The notes: generated by a model from the letters alone, not told the origin. A stretch of 64,000 nt of DNA from Bacillota bacterium (GCA_023458755.1 JAEWYE010000047.1:62001-126000), one strand, 5' to 3'; positions 32,382 to 41,934 are shown, counted from the stretch's first letter. Numbers and translations: made by a program.

Positions 32382-34237
32382 TTTTTGCACTCCGTTAAAA
32401 TTGTTTTTATCATGCCTTTTTCGTCTAACCCTAACTCAGCAAGAGACTGCAGCATAGTCGCCTGCCTGACAAATTGATTATCAATTCCGCGTAAATAATA
32501 TTGGCCGGAAAAACCGGACTGATTCAGCAAATAACTGAAATGTTCACCTGTACCGCCTTGCAGAATACCCTCCTCAAAAAAGAACACATTGCTTGCATTC
32601 ACTGCAGTAGCAACCGCATCCGGGTCAATCGGCTTAATGCGATTCAGCTTAATAATTTTTGCGTTTATACCGTCTTCTTTTAACTTGCTTCTTGCCTGAC
32701 AGGCAAAAGAAAACAATCTGCCATATGTTACAATTACGATTTCGGCTTCCTTATCGCCGTAAAGGTCATAAGATTTATGGCTGATTGTAAAATCATAAGG
32801 CTTAAAATTCTGCTTGCCGCGCGGATAGCGAACCGCTGCAATCCCCTCACAGTCATACAACGCACTATTTAAATCGGAATATAATTCCTCATAATAGGAA
32901 GGAGAAAAAACAGTAACATTCGGAACCGAATTCAAAAAGGAGACATCAAAAATGCCCTGATGTGTCTCTCCATCCTCCCCTACAACACCTGCACGGTCAA
33001 TTGCCAATACAATTTTGACATTTTGAATTGCGCCGTCATGAATAATTTGGTCAAATGCGCGCTGTAAAAAACTCGAATAAATGGCGCAAATCGGCAGCAT
33101 CCCTCCCGCAGCCAAACCGCCCGCAAATGTAATGGCGTGTTCTTCTGCTATTCCCACATCAAAAAAGTTCTCCGGAAATTCATTTTTAAAATCCGTCAGG
33201 CCTGTCCCTGTTTGCATGGCAGCCGTAATCGCACAAATTCTTTGATCTTTACGCGCCAAATCACACAAATAGTTTCCAAATACACTGGAGAAGTTTTCGC
33301 CGGACGAGGGCATTTCTCCGGTTTTTACATTAAATCCGGAAATTCCGTGGAACGCACCCGGATTTTTTTCTGCAAAGGTATATCCCTTTCCTTTTGAAGT
33401 TAAGATATGCAGAAGTACCGGATGATTGATTTTTTTGGCGTTTTCTAAAACGTCCATTAATTTTTTCAGATCATGACCATCAAAGGGACCATAGTAAGTG
33501 AAGCCCAAATCTTCAAACAATGTGTTGCCATACAGCGACTGCTTCAGCATATTTTTGCATTTTTTCAATATTCGATGCAAGCGCTTACCGATTAACGGGA
33601 TTTTATCCACTACGCTTTCGACATTGCCCTTCACTTTTAAATATCCTGGCTTTGTTCGGATATGTGCCAAATAACGCGCGATAGATCCCACATTGCGTGA
33701 AATGGACATTTTATTATCATTCAAAATCACAATAAAATTCTTATTGAATCTGCCGGCGTTATTTAATCCTTCATAGGCTAAGCCTCCGGTCAGCGCACCG
33801 TCACCGATTACCGCAATAACATGCCCAGGGTCTCCACTTAATTTCTTGGCGTTCGCAAGCCCCAAAGCGGCTGAAATAGAAGTGCTGCTATGGCCTGCAT
33901 TAAAGGCATCATAAGGACTTTCACGCCGGTTCGGGTAGCCGGAAAGACCGTTTTGCGTACGAATGGTAGCAATTTGTTTCCGCCTGCCGGTCAATATTTT
34001 ATGTGTGTATGCTTGATGACCCACATCCCATACAATTTGATCCTGAGGTACATCGAAAACACGGTGCAGTGCAATTGTAAGCTCTACAACGCCAAGATTT
34101 GACGCTAAATGACCGCCGTTGCTTGCAACCGTACGGATGATTTTTTGGCGAATTTCATCGCAAAGTTCATCCAGTTCTGTAGCGGACAACTTTTTTAAGT
34201 CATCCGGAGAATTTATTTTATTGAGAATGTGATCCAT
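32378..34237 (-). CDS. dxs: 1-deoxy-D-xylulose-5-phosphate synthase
   Basis: First step of the MEP isoprenoid pathway, joining pyruvate and glyceraldehyde-3-phosphate with thiamine diphosphate. 619 residues: TPP site IGDGALTGGLAYEGLNN (about 150), IVILNDNKMSIS, transketolase pyrimidine domain with AEEHAITFAGG and DRAGVVGEDGETHQG, and C-terminal transketolase domain. GAGGT precedes ATG 34237 by seven bases. The 183-base gap upstream to folD holds a potential branched RNA fold. Confidence 0.97.
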   Translation of the reverse strand: MDHILNKINSPDDLKKLSATELDELCDEIRQKIIRTVASNGGHLASNLGVVELTIALHRVFDVPQDQIVWDVGHQAYTHKILTGRRKQIATIRTQNGLSGYPNRRESPYDAFNAGHSSTSISAALGLANAKKLSGDPGHVIAVIGDGALTGGLAYEGLNNAGRFNKNFIVILNDNKMSISRNVGSIARYLAHIRTKPGYLKVKGNVESVVDKIPLIGKRLHRILKKCKNMLKQSLYGNTLFEDLGFTYYGPFDGHDLKKLMDVLENAKKINHPVLLHILTSKGKGYTFAEKNPGAFHGISGFNVKTGEMPSSGENFSSVFGNYLCDLARKDQRICAITAAMQTGTGLTDFKNEFPENFFDVGIAEEHAITFAGGLAAGGMLPICAIYSSFLQRAFDQIIHDGAIQNVKIVLAIDRAGVVGEDGETHQGIFDVSFLNSVPNVTVFSPSYYEELYSDLNSALYDCEGIAAVRYPRGKQNFKPYDFTISHKSYDLYGDKEAEIVIVTYGRLFSFACQARSKLKEDGINAKIIKLNRIKPIDPDAVATAVNASNVFFFEEGILQGGTGEHFSYLLNQSGFSGQYYLRGIDNQFVRQATMLQSLAELGLDEKGMIKTILTECKK

Positions 34238-34277
34238 TCTTTTGACCTCTGTTTACTACTTACTGCCGCGATCCTCA

Positions 34278-34420
34278 CAAAATACTTATGTAATCAAATA
34301 ACAACAGTATTAAAATCTAGGAAAACGCTGATATACGCAATTCCAAAGCCACTTTGTCCAGAAGATTCGCAGTCTAGGATTACTGCCTGACGACTTAATT
34401 TGCGTATCCTTAAGTATTTG
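34278..34420 (-). promoter_or_regulatory. Branched RNA fold candidate in the dxs leader
   Basis: On the minus strand, directly after folD: outer stem TAAGTATTTG with CAAAATACTTA (34420-34411 with 34288-34278, one bulge), second stem ATACGCAAATT with AATTGCGTAT (34407-34397 with 34342-34333, one bulge), enclosing two hairpins GCAGT/ACTGC (34386-34369) and CAAAG/CTTTG (34356-34344). No riboswitch family is recognised, and there is no T tract. It may be a regulatory leader for dxs or a remnant of an inserted element. Confidence 0.4.
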
Positions 34421-35278
34421 TTAATCCAAAATATCATTCTGGATTTTTGCCGCAACAATCGTATTTTTTAGGAGCATAGCAATGGTCATTGGACCAACGC
34501 CGCCCGGCACAGGGGTAATAAAGGACGCTTTCTTTTCCACGTTTACAAAATCTACGTCTCCGCAAAGCTTTCCGTTTTCGTCACGGTCCATACCGACATC
34601 AATAACAACCGCACCCGGCTTCACCATATCGGCAGTAACAAACTTCGGTTTGCCGATAGCGGCCACTAAAATATCTGCCTTTTGGCAAATTTCAGCAAGG
34701 TTTTTTGTTTTACTGTGACAAATAGTAACCGTGCCATTATTGTGCAGCAGGAGCATTGCCATCGGTTTTCCTACAATGTTGCTTCGGCCGATAACAACGC
34801 AGTTTTTTCCGCATATATCAATATTTGCGGAACGCAGCAACTCAATCACACCCGCCGGTGTACAGGGCAGAAAATGGAAATTCCCTATCATGATTCTGCC
34901 AACATTTGACGGATGAAACGCGTCAACATCTTTGTTTGGCTGAATTGCTTCCACAATCGCCGTTTCATTCAGTCCATTCGGCAATGGAGACTGTACTAAA
35001 ATGCCGTGAATATCCTTTTTTTGATTTAACCGATTTACCAAATCAAGCAATTCCTGTTGGCTTGTACTGGCGGGCAGCGCATATTCTTCGGAGTATACGC
35101 CAACTTCCGCACATGCTTTTTTCTTATTGTTTACATATGTCCTGGAAGCAGGATCATCCCCGACGATAACAACTGCCAATCCAGGCATAATGCCTTTTGC
35201 TTTAAGCTGCAGCACCTCTTGCGCCACCTGTGTACGTACCGAGGCAGCTACAGCCTTGCCATCAATAAGCTTCGCCAT
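34421..35278 (-). CDS. folD: Methylenetetrahydrofolate dehydrogenase/cyclohydrolase
   Basis: Bifunctional enzyme interconverting methylene-, methenyl- and formyl-tetrahydrofolate with NADP. 285 residues: catalytic Lys in YVNNKKKACAEVG, QSPLPNGLNE, VIGRSNIVGKPMAMLL (dinucleotide loop) and PVPGGVGPMTIAML. The start is ATG 35278, with GGAGG seven bases upstream; an in-frame ATG at 35293 contains it. It begins 16 bases after lgt ends. Confidence 0.96.
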   Translation of the reverse strand: MAKLIDGKAVAASVRTQVAQEVLQLKAKGIMPGLAVVIVGDDPASRTYVNNKKKACAEVGVYSEEYALPASTSQQELLDLVNRLNQKKDIHGILVQSPLPNGLNETAIVEAIQPNKDVDAFHPSNVGRIMIGNFHFLPCTPAGVIELLRSANIDICGKNCVVIGRSNIVGKPMAMLLLHNNGTVTICHSKTKNLAEICQKADILVAAIGKPKFVTADMVKPGAVVIDVGMDRDENGKLCGDVDFVNVEKKASFITPVPGGVGPMTIAMLLKNTIVAAKIQNDILD

Positions 35279-35293
35279 GGTTCTGCCTCCCAT

Positions 35294-36364
35294 TTATTCT
35301 TTTTCTTCAGTTGTATCATTATGAGCGGACTCTTCCGTCTTCTCTGACACAGAATCCTCTTTTTTTTCTTCCGCTGAACTTTCTTCCTGCTTAGCGGATT
35401 CTTCTTGATCTGCTAAGGCGTCGCTTTCATCCGCTTCATCATGGCCCAGTTCACCGAAAATTGTACTTACACCATCGTCAACTTCTTCTTCCGGTACTTC
35501 ATCTACAATGGAGTTTAACGCCATGACCTTCTTGGAACCGCAGCCGGTAAGGACAGTGCGATTACGAAAAACAATCAGCAATACAATTGCCGCAAGGACG
35601 GACACAGCAGCCACAAGCTGTGAAATTCTTATAGGAAGATTACCGGGTATGACAATCGGAGCAACCAAGCTGTCGGTTCTGATTCCTTCAATAAAGAATC
35701 TGCCGATACCGTACCAAATTACGTAGCCCAAAAAGGTTTGTCCGTCATATCTCCTGAATTTTCGGGTGAAAATATGTAGCAGAATCAAACCTAAAACGCA
35801 CCACAAAGATTCATAAAGGAAGCATGGATGAGCCGCGCCACCTACTACAGCATCGGTGTTTTCACTCTGCATTGCCCACAATACGTTCGTTTTGGTTCCA
35901 AAAGCTTCTTGGTTGACAAAATTGCCCCAGCGTCCAATTGCCTGACCAATCAAAAAGCCTAAGGCTGCAACATCCAAAACGGCAGGAACGCTTATTTTGC
36001 GGATTTTTGCCATAATTCCGCCAAACAACAAGCCGCCGATAATACCGCCGTAAATGCCTAAGCCGCCATTTGTAATGTAAAAAATACTTATAGGATCTTT
36101 CAGATACTGTCCACTGGTATCGAAAGCAACGTAGTACAGCCTTGCACCGATAATACCGCCGATAAGGCCGACGATAATTACATCCAGCAATTTATCCTGA
36201 TCGATTCTCATTTTTTTACAGCTTACCATGCCATAGAAAAACGCGAGCAAAAAGCCGACTGCAATGATAACCCCATACCATCTGATTGGAAAACTGCCAA
36301 TGTTAAATGCTACTGAATTGATTTTAAAACTCCATCCAAGGTTTGGAAACTGAACATTATACAT
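35294..36364 (-). CDS. lgt: Prolipoprotein diacylglyceryl transferase with acidic C-terminal extension
   Basis: Adds diacylglycerol to the lipobox Cys of prolipoproteins in the membrane. About seven membrane helices and the signature GRWGNFVNQEAFG (about residue 145), ITNGGLGIYGGIIGG and IWYGIGRFFIEGIRTD. The enzyme part ends near residue 270. A further tail of about 75 residues, rich in Glu, Asp, Ser and Lys (EEVDDG, EESAKQEESSAEEK), is not usual for the family and is presumably disordered and cytosolic. AGGAGG precedes ATG 36364. Confidence 0.95.
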   Translation of the reverse strand: MYNVQFPNLGWSFKINSVAFNIGSFPIRWYGVIIAVGFLLAFFYGMVSCKKMRIDQDKLLDVIIVGLIGGIIGARLYYVAFDTSGQYLKDPISIFYITNGGLGIYGGIIGGLLFGGIMAKIRKISVPAVLDVAALGFLIGQAIGRWGNFVNQEAFGTKTNVLWAMQSENTDAVVGGAAHPCFLYESLWCVLGLILLHIFTRKFRRYDGQTFLGYVIWYGIGRFFIEGIRTDSLVAPIVIPGNLPIRISQLVAAVSVLAAIVLLIVFRNRTVLTGCGSKKVMALNSIVDEVPEEEVDDGVSTIFGELGHDEADESDALADQEESAKQEESSAEEKKEDSVSEKTEESAHNDTTEEKE

Positions 36365-36380
36365 TTTTCGTATCCTCCTA

Positions 36381-37655
36381 TTATTTAAGCGGTGAAACTA
36401 TTGACAATGCAGAATAATCCGCATTCAACTGAACGTTCAGCCGATTTTGCACCGATTGCAAATCCGCATTTGCGATGTCATCCATGTATCCGTACAGCTG
36501 ACGATTTGTGAAAGTTAATGAGACCAAGGCATTTGCAATATTTTCTGCGCTGTTTAAAGAAGCTACATTACGGCCATAAACTGCTTTTTTCGCTCTTTCA
36601 AATGCAGCTTGATTGATACCCTCTCTGCGTAGACGGTCGACTTCCTGCTTAATAGCCTCTGCAACCGCATCCGGATCTTTGGATTCGCCTGCAAAAATGA
36701 CTGCCGCATAACCGGGTCCTTCAAAATATTCATTACTGAAGGATGACTCATTAATCAGCCCTGCATCCAATAGCTTGCGAAACAGCGGTGATGACTCAGA
36801 TGCCATGACTTCCAATAAAATTTCGGTTTCTGCCATTTCTTTGGTAGTCAACCGTTTTCTCGCCGGTTCTTTGAAACCTAACTGAAAAAGCGGAACCGCG
36901 ACAGAAAGCTTCTGCTCTGTTCGGCTCGTTACTACTTCACGAGGTTCTTCTTTAAATATACGGTCAATACTGACCGGCTTAGAAGGCTTGAGCATCTTGT
37001 CAGCAAGAGCCAGCACTTTGTCCACATCTACATTTCCTGCTACGCATAGAACCATATTATTTAAATTATAGAACGTATTGTAGCAACGGTAAAGGTAATC
37101 TGGGGTGATTTCCGCAATGCTTTCCACCGTACCCGCTATGTCAACCTTAACAGGGTGATTATGGTACAAGGCACGCAGTAAATTAAACATGACTCGCCAT
37201 TGTGGGTCATCGTCATACATTCTGATTTCCTGACCGATAATACCTTGTTCTTTTTGAACAGTTTTTTCTGTAAAATAAGGCGATTGAACAAAATCCAACA
37301 GAATTTCCAATGACTCATACACATTTTCCGTGCATGAGAATAAATAACAGGTAACATCAAAAGAGGTATAAGCGTTTGCGGATGCTCCGGTTTTGGCGTA
37401 GCGGCTGAACGCATCGCCATCTTCGCTTTCGAACAGCTTATGCTCCAAAAAATGTGCGATTCCTGCAGGGACCTCGTCTGCTGCATTTTCGTCAGAACGC
37501 TTAAAGGAAGTATCAACGGAACCATATCTGGTGCCAAACACGGCATAGGTCGAATGGCTGTTTTCTTTCGGATAAACGAGAATCTGCAATCCGGAAGGAT
37601 GATGAATTTCATAATAGCTGTCTCCGACACGTTTGCTGCTTATTTTATTAATCAT
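36381..37655 (-). CDS. yfmH: M16-family peptidase-like protein YfmH
   Basis: A 424-residue M16 peptidase with the inverted zinc motif HFLEH (about residue 66) and downstream Glu region, so it should be the active subunit. In B. subtilis YfmF and YfmH are needed for 5-aminopentanol modification of elongation factor P. The preceding gene overlaps its start by four bases (ATGA). The C-terminal domain lacks a second zinc motif, as expected. Confidence 0.9.
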   Translation of the reverse strand: MINKISSKRVGDSYYEIHHPSGLQILVYPKENSHSTYAVFGTRYGSVDTSFKRSDENAADEVPAGIAHFLEHKLFESEDGDAFSRYAKTGASANAYTSFDVTCYLFSCTENVYESLEILLDFVQSPYFTEKTVQKEQGIIGQEIRMYDDDPQWRVMFNLLRALYHNHPVKVDIAGTVESIAEITPDYLYRCYNTFYNLNNMVLCVAGNVDVDKVLALADKMLKPSKPVSIDRIFKEEPREVVTSRTEQKLSVAVPLFQLGFKEPARKRLTTKEMAETEILLEVMASESSPLFRKLLDAGLINESSFSNEYFEGPGYAAVIFAGESKDPDAVAEAIKQEVDRLRREGINQAAFERAKKAVYGRNVASLNSAENIANALVSLTFTNRQLYGYMDDIANADLQSVQNRLNVQLNADYSALSIVSPLK

Positions 37656-38935
37656 GCCTGTTCATCCTCACTTCCCACCAAACGATAAACGGTATCCAAA
37701 GTAACCTTGTTTGCAGCCTCTATAATCTGTTCACGTGTAACTGAACTAATCGCAGCAGCAGCTTCCTCCGGCGTCTGAATTTTATTCTGAAAGGTTTGTG
37801 AAACATACCAGCTTTCCAGTCCACCAAGATAATCGCCCAAGGTACGATAACTGTTGCACATGCTCATTTTAGCGGAGTTCAATTCTTCGTCATCAAAATT
37901 GCCCTTTTTAATTTCTTCTAACTGTAATAGAATTTCAGCCTTTGCCTTTTCAATATTCTGTGTCTCGACGCCGCTTTCCACATAAAGAATCCCTTTATTG
38001 CTGTCATAACGTGAGGAACAATAATAGCAAAGACTCAATTTTTCTCTTACATTCAAAAACAACTTGGAATGAGGAGTTCCGCCGTAAAGTGCAGATAAAA
38101 GCTTAGCAGCCGCTACATTATCATCCGGAATCGCAGTGCCGGCCCGAAAGCCGAGAACAAGTTTGGATTGTGCAATATCCTGTTTTTCCGTGACATCTTT
38201 TACTTTTTCAACGGTACGGACAACCTCTGTACGGCAATCCGCAGCAGATGATCTGTTCAAAGCTTTAAACGCTTTGCAAAATCCCTCATAAACCGGTTCC
38301 GGATTACAGTCGCCCAATACCATAACTTCAACTTTCGCATTCTGAAGAGCGTATTTCCATGCAGCAGATAACTCCGGACGTTCCACTTTCAAAATGTCTT
38401 CTTTGCTGCCGTACCGGCTGATGCCAAAAGGCTCATCAGCACACATAATCTGCTCACAGCGAAGTTTTGCATAGATGCGTTTATCATTATATTCGGAATC
38501 GATCATTTCGACGGTCTGCCGTTTTTCCTGGTCAAAGCCATCCTGTGGAAACAGGCCGTTTTCAAACGGCGGATCAAAAATTATACTGCAAAGCAGTTTG
38601 GCTAATTCCAAAGAAATATTTTCGCCGTTCAGTGCATAACGGTCTGCAAGTCCAACCGCGCAGACTGCCAGTACCTGAGCCTCGCCTAATTTTTGTACAT
38701 CGGCATTGAGCTCAGCGCCATATAGTTCAGATAAACGTTCCGCTAATTTTGTGAAATCCGGATACTCGCGGCTGGCACGGCTTAACAAAAAAGGAAGCAG
38801 AGCGTTGCCTGCCGCTGTCTGCTTTTGTATTGGCAGCATAAAGTTAACGGAAATTCGCATGGTTTTAAATCTGGTATCTTTAATACTTCGAAAATTCACA
38901 CCGTCGCATATGGAACGCTGCTCAATTTCTACCAT
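37652..38935 (-). CDS. yfmF: M16-family inactive partner YfmF
   Basis: A 427-residue M16-like protein where the zinc motif is lost: the equivalent segment reads LLPFLLSRASREYPD. The pair of an inactive and an active M16 protein overlapping by four bases is the yfmF-yfmH arrangement, and the two probably form a heterodimer. The sequence WYVSQTFQNKI and GGTPHSKLFLNVREKLSLCYYCSSRYD are typical of YfmF. Part of the lgt-folD side of the run. Confidence 0.9.
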   Translation of the reverse strand: MVEIEQRSICDGVNFRSIKDTRFKTMRISVNFMLPIQKQTAAGNALLPFLLSRASREYPDFTKLAERLSELYGAELNADVQKLGEAQVLAVCAVGLADRYALNGENISLELAKLLCSIIFDPPFENGLFPQDGFDQEKRQTVEMIDSEYNDKRIYAKLRCEQIMCADEPFGISRYGSKEDILKVERPELSAAWKYALQNAKVEVMVLGDCNPEPVYEGFCKAFKALNRSSAADCRTEVVRTVEKVKDVTEKQDIAQSKLVLGFRAGTAIPDDNVAAAKLLSALYGGTPHSKLFLNVREKLSLCYYCSSRYDSNKGILYVESGVETQNIEKAKAEILLQLEEIKKGNFDDEELNSAKMSMCNSYRTLGDYLGGLESWYVSQTFQNKIQTPEEAAAAISSVTREQIIEAANKVTLDTVYRLVGSEDEQA

Positions 38936-39051
38936 TAAATAATCATCTCCAAGAAATTTTTGGCTTAATTAAAATATATTATATCACAACGAACCACATT
39001 AGAAAAGAAATATTATTTGAAACAATCAATGATTTTATTCAGCAGTCCCGG

Positions 39052-39080
39052 TTGTGCAAAAAAATGTGATATGTTATAAT
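39052..39080 (+). promoter_or_regulatory. Promoter of the DMT transporter gene
   Basis: TTGTGC (39052-39057), 17 bases and TATAAT (39075-39080), 34 bases before the TTG start. The -10 is perfect, the -35 matches three positions. Confidence 0.55.
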
Positions 39081-39114
39081 AACTGCTATTGTTGAAATTA
39101 GAAGGTGTAAGAAT

Positions 39115-40017
39115 TTGAAATCATCCCGCAAACCTGCAATCGCACAGCTTTGTCTATTTATTGTAACGATTGTTTGGGGCAGTGCGTTTGTAATCGTTAA
39201 AAATACAATCGCATCCATACCGCCGAATTATTTGGTTGCAATCCGCTTTTTTCTTGCATCCGCATTAATGTGCATCTGCTTTTTCCCACGGTTGAAAAAG
39301 ATAAACCGAGGTTGCGTGATTGGCGGCATTATCATTGCGGTGCCTGCATATTTCGGTTATTTTCTGCAAACTGTCGGCCTGCAATACACCTCTGCCGGGA
39401 ACAGTGCTTTTTTAACTGCTTTATATGTGGTAATGGTGCCGTTTTTATACTGGTTTGCTCGTCACAAACATCCGGACCGCTATAACATTGCCGCAGCAAT
39501 CATTTGCCTGATTGGCATCGGATTTATCTCTCTGAACTCCAATTTTACTATGAATTTTGGTGATTCACTTTCACTGCTGTGCGGAATCTCGTTTGCGGTA
39601 CAGATTGTAGCCATAAGTATTCTTACCGAAAAGTACGACCCTATTCTGTTATCGCTTACACAGTTTTTATTTACTGCAATTATTGCTCTTATCGTCGCAT
39701 TGTTTACGGAGCCTTTTCCTGTACACTGGCAGGCAGATTCCATTTATTCGCTTATATATGTCGGCGTATTCAGCACAATGATTGCTCTGACGGTGCAAAA
39801 CATCTGTCAAAAATATGTTGTCCCGTCAAAAGCCTCTCTGATCATGTCTTTGGAATCCGTTTTTGGCTGTCTGTTTGGTATTTTACTATTAGGGGAACAA
39901 TTTACACCAAAAACCATCATCGGTTTTGTACTTGTCATGATTGCCATGATATTGTCCGAAACAAAGCTTTCATTTTTAAAAGGAAACAAAAAAGTGATCG
40001 ATAAAACCAATACATAA
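39115..40017 (+). CDS. EamA/DMT-family transporter
   Basis: A 300-residue membrane protein with ten predicted helices in two EamA repeats. The first begins LFIVTIVWGSAFVIVKN, the second LLCGISFAVQIVAISIL. DMT proteins export amino acids and other small metabolites; the substrate cannot be told. TTG 39115 is used because AGAAGGTG lies about seven bases upstream and there is no ATG in the first 90 bases. It stands alone on the plus strand between yfmF and metY, with its own promoter and terminator. Confidence 0.88.
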   Translation: MKSSRKPAIAQLCLFIVTIVWGSAFVIVKNTIASIPPNYLVAIRFFLASALMCICFFPRLKKINRGCVIGGIIIAVPAYFGYFLQTVGLQYTSAGNSAFLTALYVVMVPFLYWFARHKHPDRYNIAAAIICLIGIGFISLNSNFTMNFGDSLSLLCGISFAVQIVAISILTEKYDPILLSLTQFLFTAIIALIVALFTEPFPVHWQADSIYSLIYVGVFSTMIALTVQNICQKYVVPSKASLIMSLESVFGCLFGILLLGEQFTPKTIIGFVLVMIAMILSETKLSFLKGNKKVIDKTNT

Positions 40018-40043
40018 AAAACGCGCAAAATTACTGTAATGAC

Positions 40044-40084
40044 AACAGGGGCTGCCGCAAAATCAAATTGCGGCAGCCCCTGTT
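40044..40084. terminator. Strong bidirectional terminator between DMT transporter and metY
   Basis: A perfect 17-bp stem (40044-40060 with 40068-40084), GC-rich in the middle (GGGGCTGCCGC), loop AATCAAA. T-rich sequence follows on the plus strand and the A-containing left side gives a short T run on the minus strand. Confidence 0.85.
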
Positions 40085-40091
40085 TTATCAT

Positions 40092-41366
40092 TTAAGCATT
40101 AGCAAGAGCTTGTTCAATATCGGCTATGATGTCCTTCGCATTTTCAATACCTACAGAAAAACGAATCAAGTCCGGCGTTACACCTGCTTCAACCAACTGT
40201 TCATCGTTGAGTTGACGATGAGTTGTGCTGGCAGGATGCAGAACACAAGTGCGTAAATCTGCCACATGGGTAACAATCGAGGCTAATTTCAAACTGTCCA
40301 TAAACTTCATAGCAGCTTCTCGGCCGCCCTTTACGCCAAATGATACAACGCCGCTGGAACCGTTCGGCATATATTTTTGCGCCAGCTGATAATATTTGCT
40401 GCTTTTCAGTCCAGGATAATTTACCCAGGAAATTTTATCGTTACTTTCAAGATAACCTGCAACACGAAGCGCATTGGAACAATGGCGCTCCATTCTTAAT
40501 GCCAGAGTTTCAAGACCTAAATTCAATAAGAACGCATTATGGGGGCTGGCAACCGCACCCAAGTCTCTCATCATGTGGACACGCGCTTTTGAAATGTATG
40601 CGGAATTTCCAAACTGTTTGGCATATACAACGCCGTGGTAAGATTCATCCGGCTCGGTAAATTCCGGGAACTTGCCGTTATTCCAATCAAATTTGCCGCT
40701 GTCAACGATTACACCGCCCATTTGCACCGCATGACCATCCATGTATTTTGTTGTGGAATGAACCACGATATCCACGCCGAATTCAAACGGTCTGCAATTG
40801 ATTGGTGTTGGAAATGTATTATCCACAATTAATGGAACACCATGCTCATGTGCGGCATTCGCAAATAATTCTAAGTCCGTAACAATTAAAGACGGGTTTG
40901 CCAATGTTTCCGCAAACACACAGCGAGTGTTGCTCTTAAATGCAGCGTTCAGTTCTTCCTTGGTGGATTCAGCGGAAACGAAGGTAACTTCAATGCCCAT
41001 TTCCTGCATGGTCTTATAAAACAAATTAAAAGTGCCGCCGTAAATTGCGCTGGAACAAACCATATGGCCGCCGGCACGACAGATATTTAAAACTGAAATT
41101 AACGATGCCGCCTGGCCGGAAGATGTCAGCAGCGCACCAACGCCGCCTTCCAGAACAGCAATTTTTTTCTCGACGGCATCCAGTGTTGGATTGCCGAGAC
41201 GGGTATAGAAAAATCCGTCATCCTCCAAATCAAAGAGTTTTCCCATGCTTTGTGCACTTTCATACTTAAATGTGGTGCTTTGCACAATCGGGAGCACCCT
41301 TGGTTCGCCGTTTTTGGGACTGTACCCTGCATGGATACAATTGGTATCAATTTGATATTCGCTCAT
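40092..41366 (-). CDS. metY: O-acetylhomoserine sulfhydrylase
   Basis: PLP enzyme making homocysteine from O-acetylhomoserine and sulfide. Residues: N-terminal CIHAGYSPKNGEPRVLPI, TTKYMDGHAVQMGG with the PLP-Lys (about residue 205), and C-terminal HPASTTHRQLNDEQ. Length of 424 residues fits the long MetY class rather than MetB/MetC. I choose ATG 41366 because AGGA is nine bases upstream; ATG 41375 touches it. It lies 23 bases after the zinc-ribbon protein gene. No SAM-I element is visible in that gap. Confidence 0.94.
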   Translation of the reverse strand: MSEYQIDTNCIHAGYSPKNGEPRVLPIVQSTTFKYESAQSMGKLFDLEDDGFFYTRLGNPTLDAVEKKIAVLEGGVGALLTSSGQAASLISVLNICRAGGHMVCSSAIYGGTFNLFYKTMQEMGIEVTFVSAESTKEELNAAFKSNTRCVFAETLANPSLIVTDLELFANAAHEHGVPLIVDNTFPTPINCRPFEFGVDIVVHSTTKYMDGHAVQMGGVIVDSGKFDWNNGKFPEFTEPDESYHGVVYAKQFGNSAYISKARVHMMRDLGAVASPHNAFLLNLGLETLALRMERHCSNALRVAGYLESNDKISWVNYPGLKSSKYYQLAQKYMPNGSSGVVSFGVKGGREAAMKFMDSLKLASIVTHVADLRTCVLHPASTTHRQLNDEQLVEAGVTPDLIRFSVGIENAKDIIADIEQALANA

Positions 41367-41389
41367 TTTCTTCATTCCTATCTTTTATA

Positions 41390-41890
41390 TTAATGGAACA
41401 AATTCTTCAGCCAACCGGCTGCAAAATCCGCACCTGCCACTACTGCCCAAACCAAAAGAATAAAAATCACGACAGAAGTTGCACGCCAAAACATTCTTGA
41501 GCGGCGACCCATTGCCTTCTCGGTTCTATCTCCTTGGCTTTCGTCTGTAGATTCCATATTATCAGTTAAATTTTCGCCTGTTACTTCGGACACTGCTTTG
41601 TTACCGAGCAGCTCTTCGCATTTGTTCAACTCACTATATGGGACAAATATATTTTTATTTGTGTTTCCATATCTGCCGAATAAAACAGACGGTTCACCCT
41701 CTAGCCCAGATATCCGTTCCTCATATGGGATATCGTTATCTTGTAAAAGAGCCGTTATCCGGTCACATTCCATTTCATTGACCGTAGTAAGCAGCACTGG
41801 ATCATTTTGCTGCACCTCACGCAATTTTTTATTGCCGCAGCATGGGCATTCCGATCCACATAGCAGTTGACACTTCGCACAATAAAGCAT
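41390..41890 (-). CDS. Zinc-ribbon and membrane-anchored protein, unknown function
   Basis: 166 residues in three parts: an N-terminal zinc ribbon (CAKCQLLC near residue 4 and CPCCG), a middle domain (VNEMECDRITALLQDNDIPYEE to NIFVPYSELNKCEELL) that resembles DUF2007 signal-transducing domains, and a C-terminal membrane helix (FWRATSVVIFILLVWAVVAG). A linker of about 35 polar residues joins the last two. GGAGG precedes ATG 41890 at five bases. The family is inferred from pattern. It may be cotranscribed with metY, but a link in function is not shown. Confidence 0.6.
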   Translation of the reverse strand: MLYCAKCQLLCGSECPCCGNKKLREVQQNDPVLLTTVNEMECDRITALLQDNDIPYEERISGLEGEPSVLFGRYGNTNKNIFVPYSELNKCEELLGNKAVSEVTGENLTDNMESTDESQGDRTEKAMGRRSRMFWRATSVVIFILLVWAVVAGADFAAGWLKNLFH

Positions 41891-41934
41891 TTTAACCTCC
41901 ATTTCGCCGTTTTACGGCGATAGAACAGTGCAAA

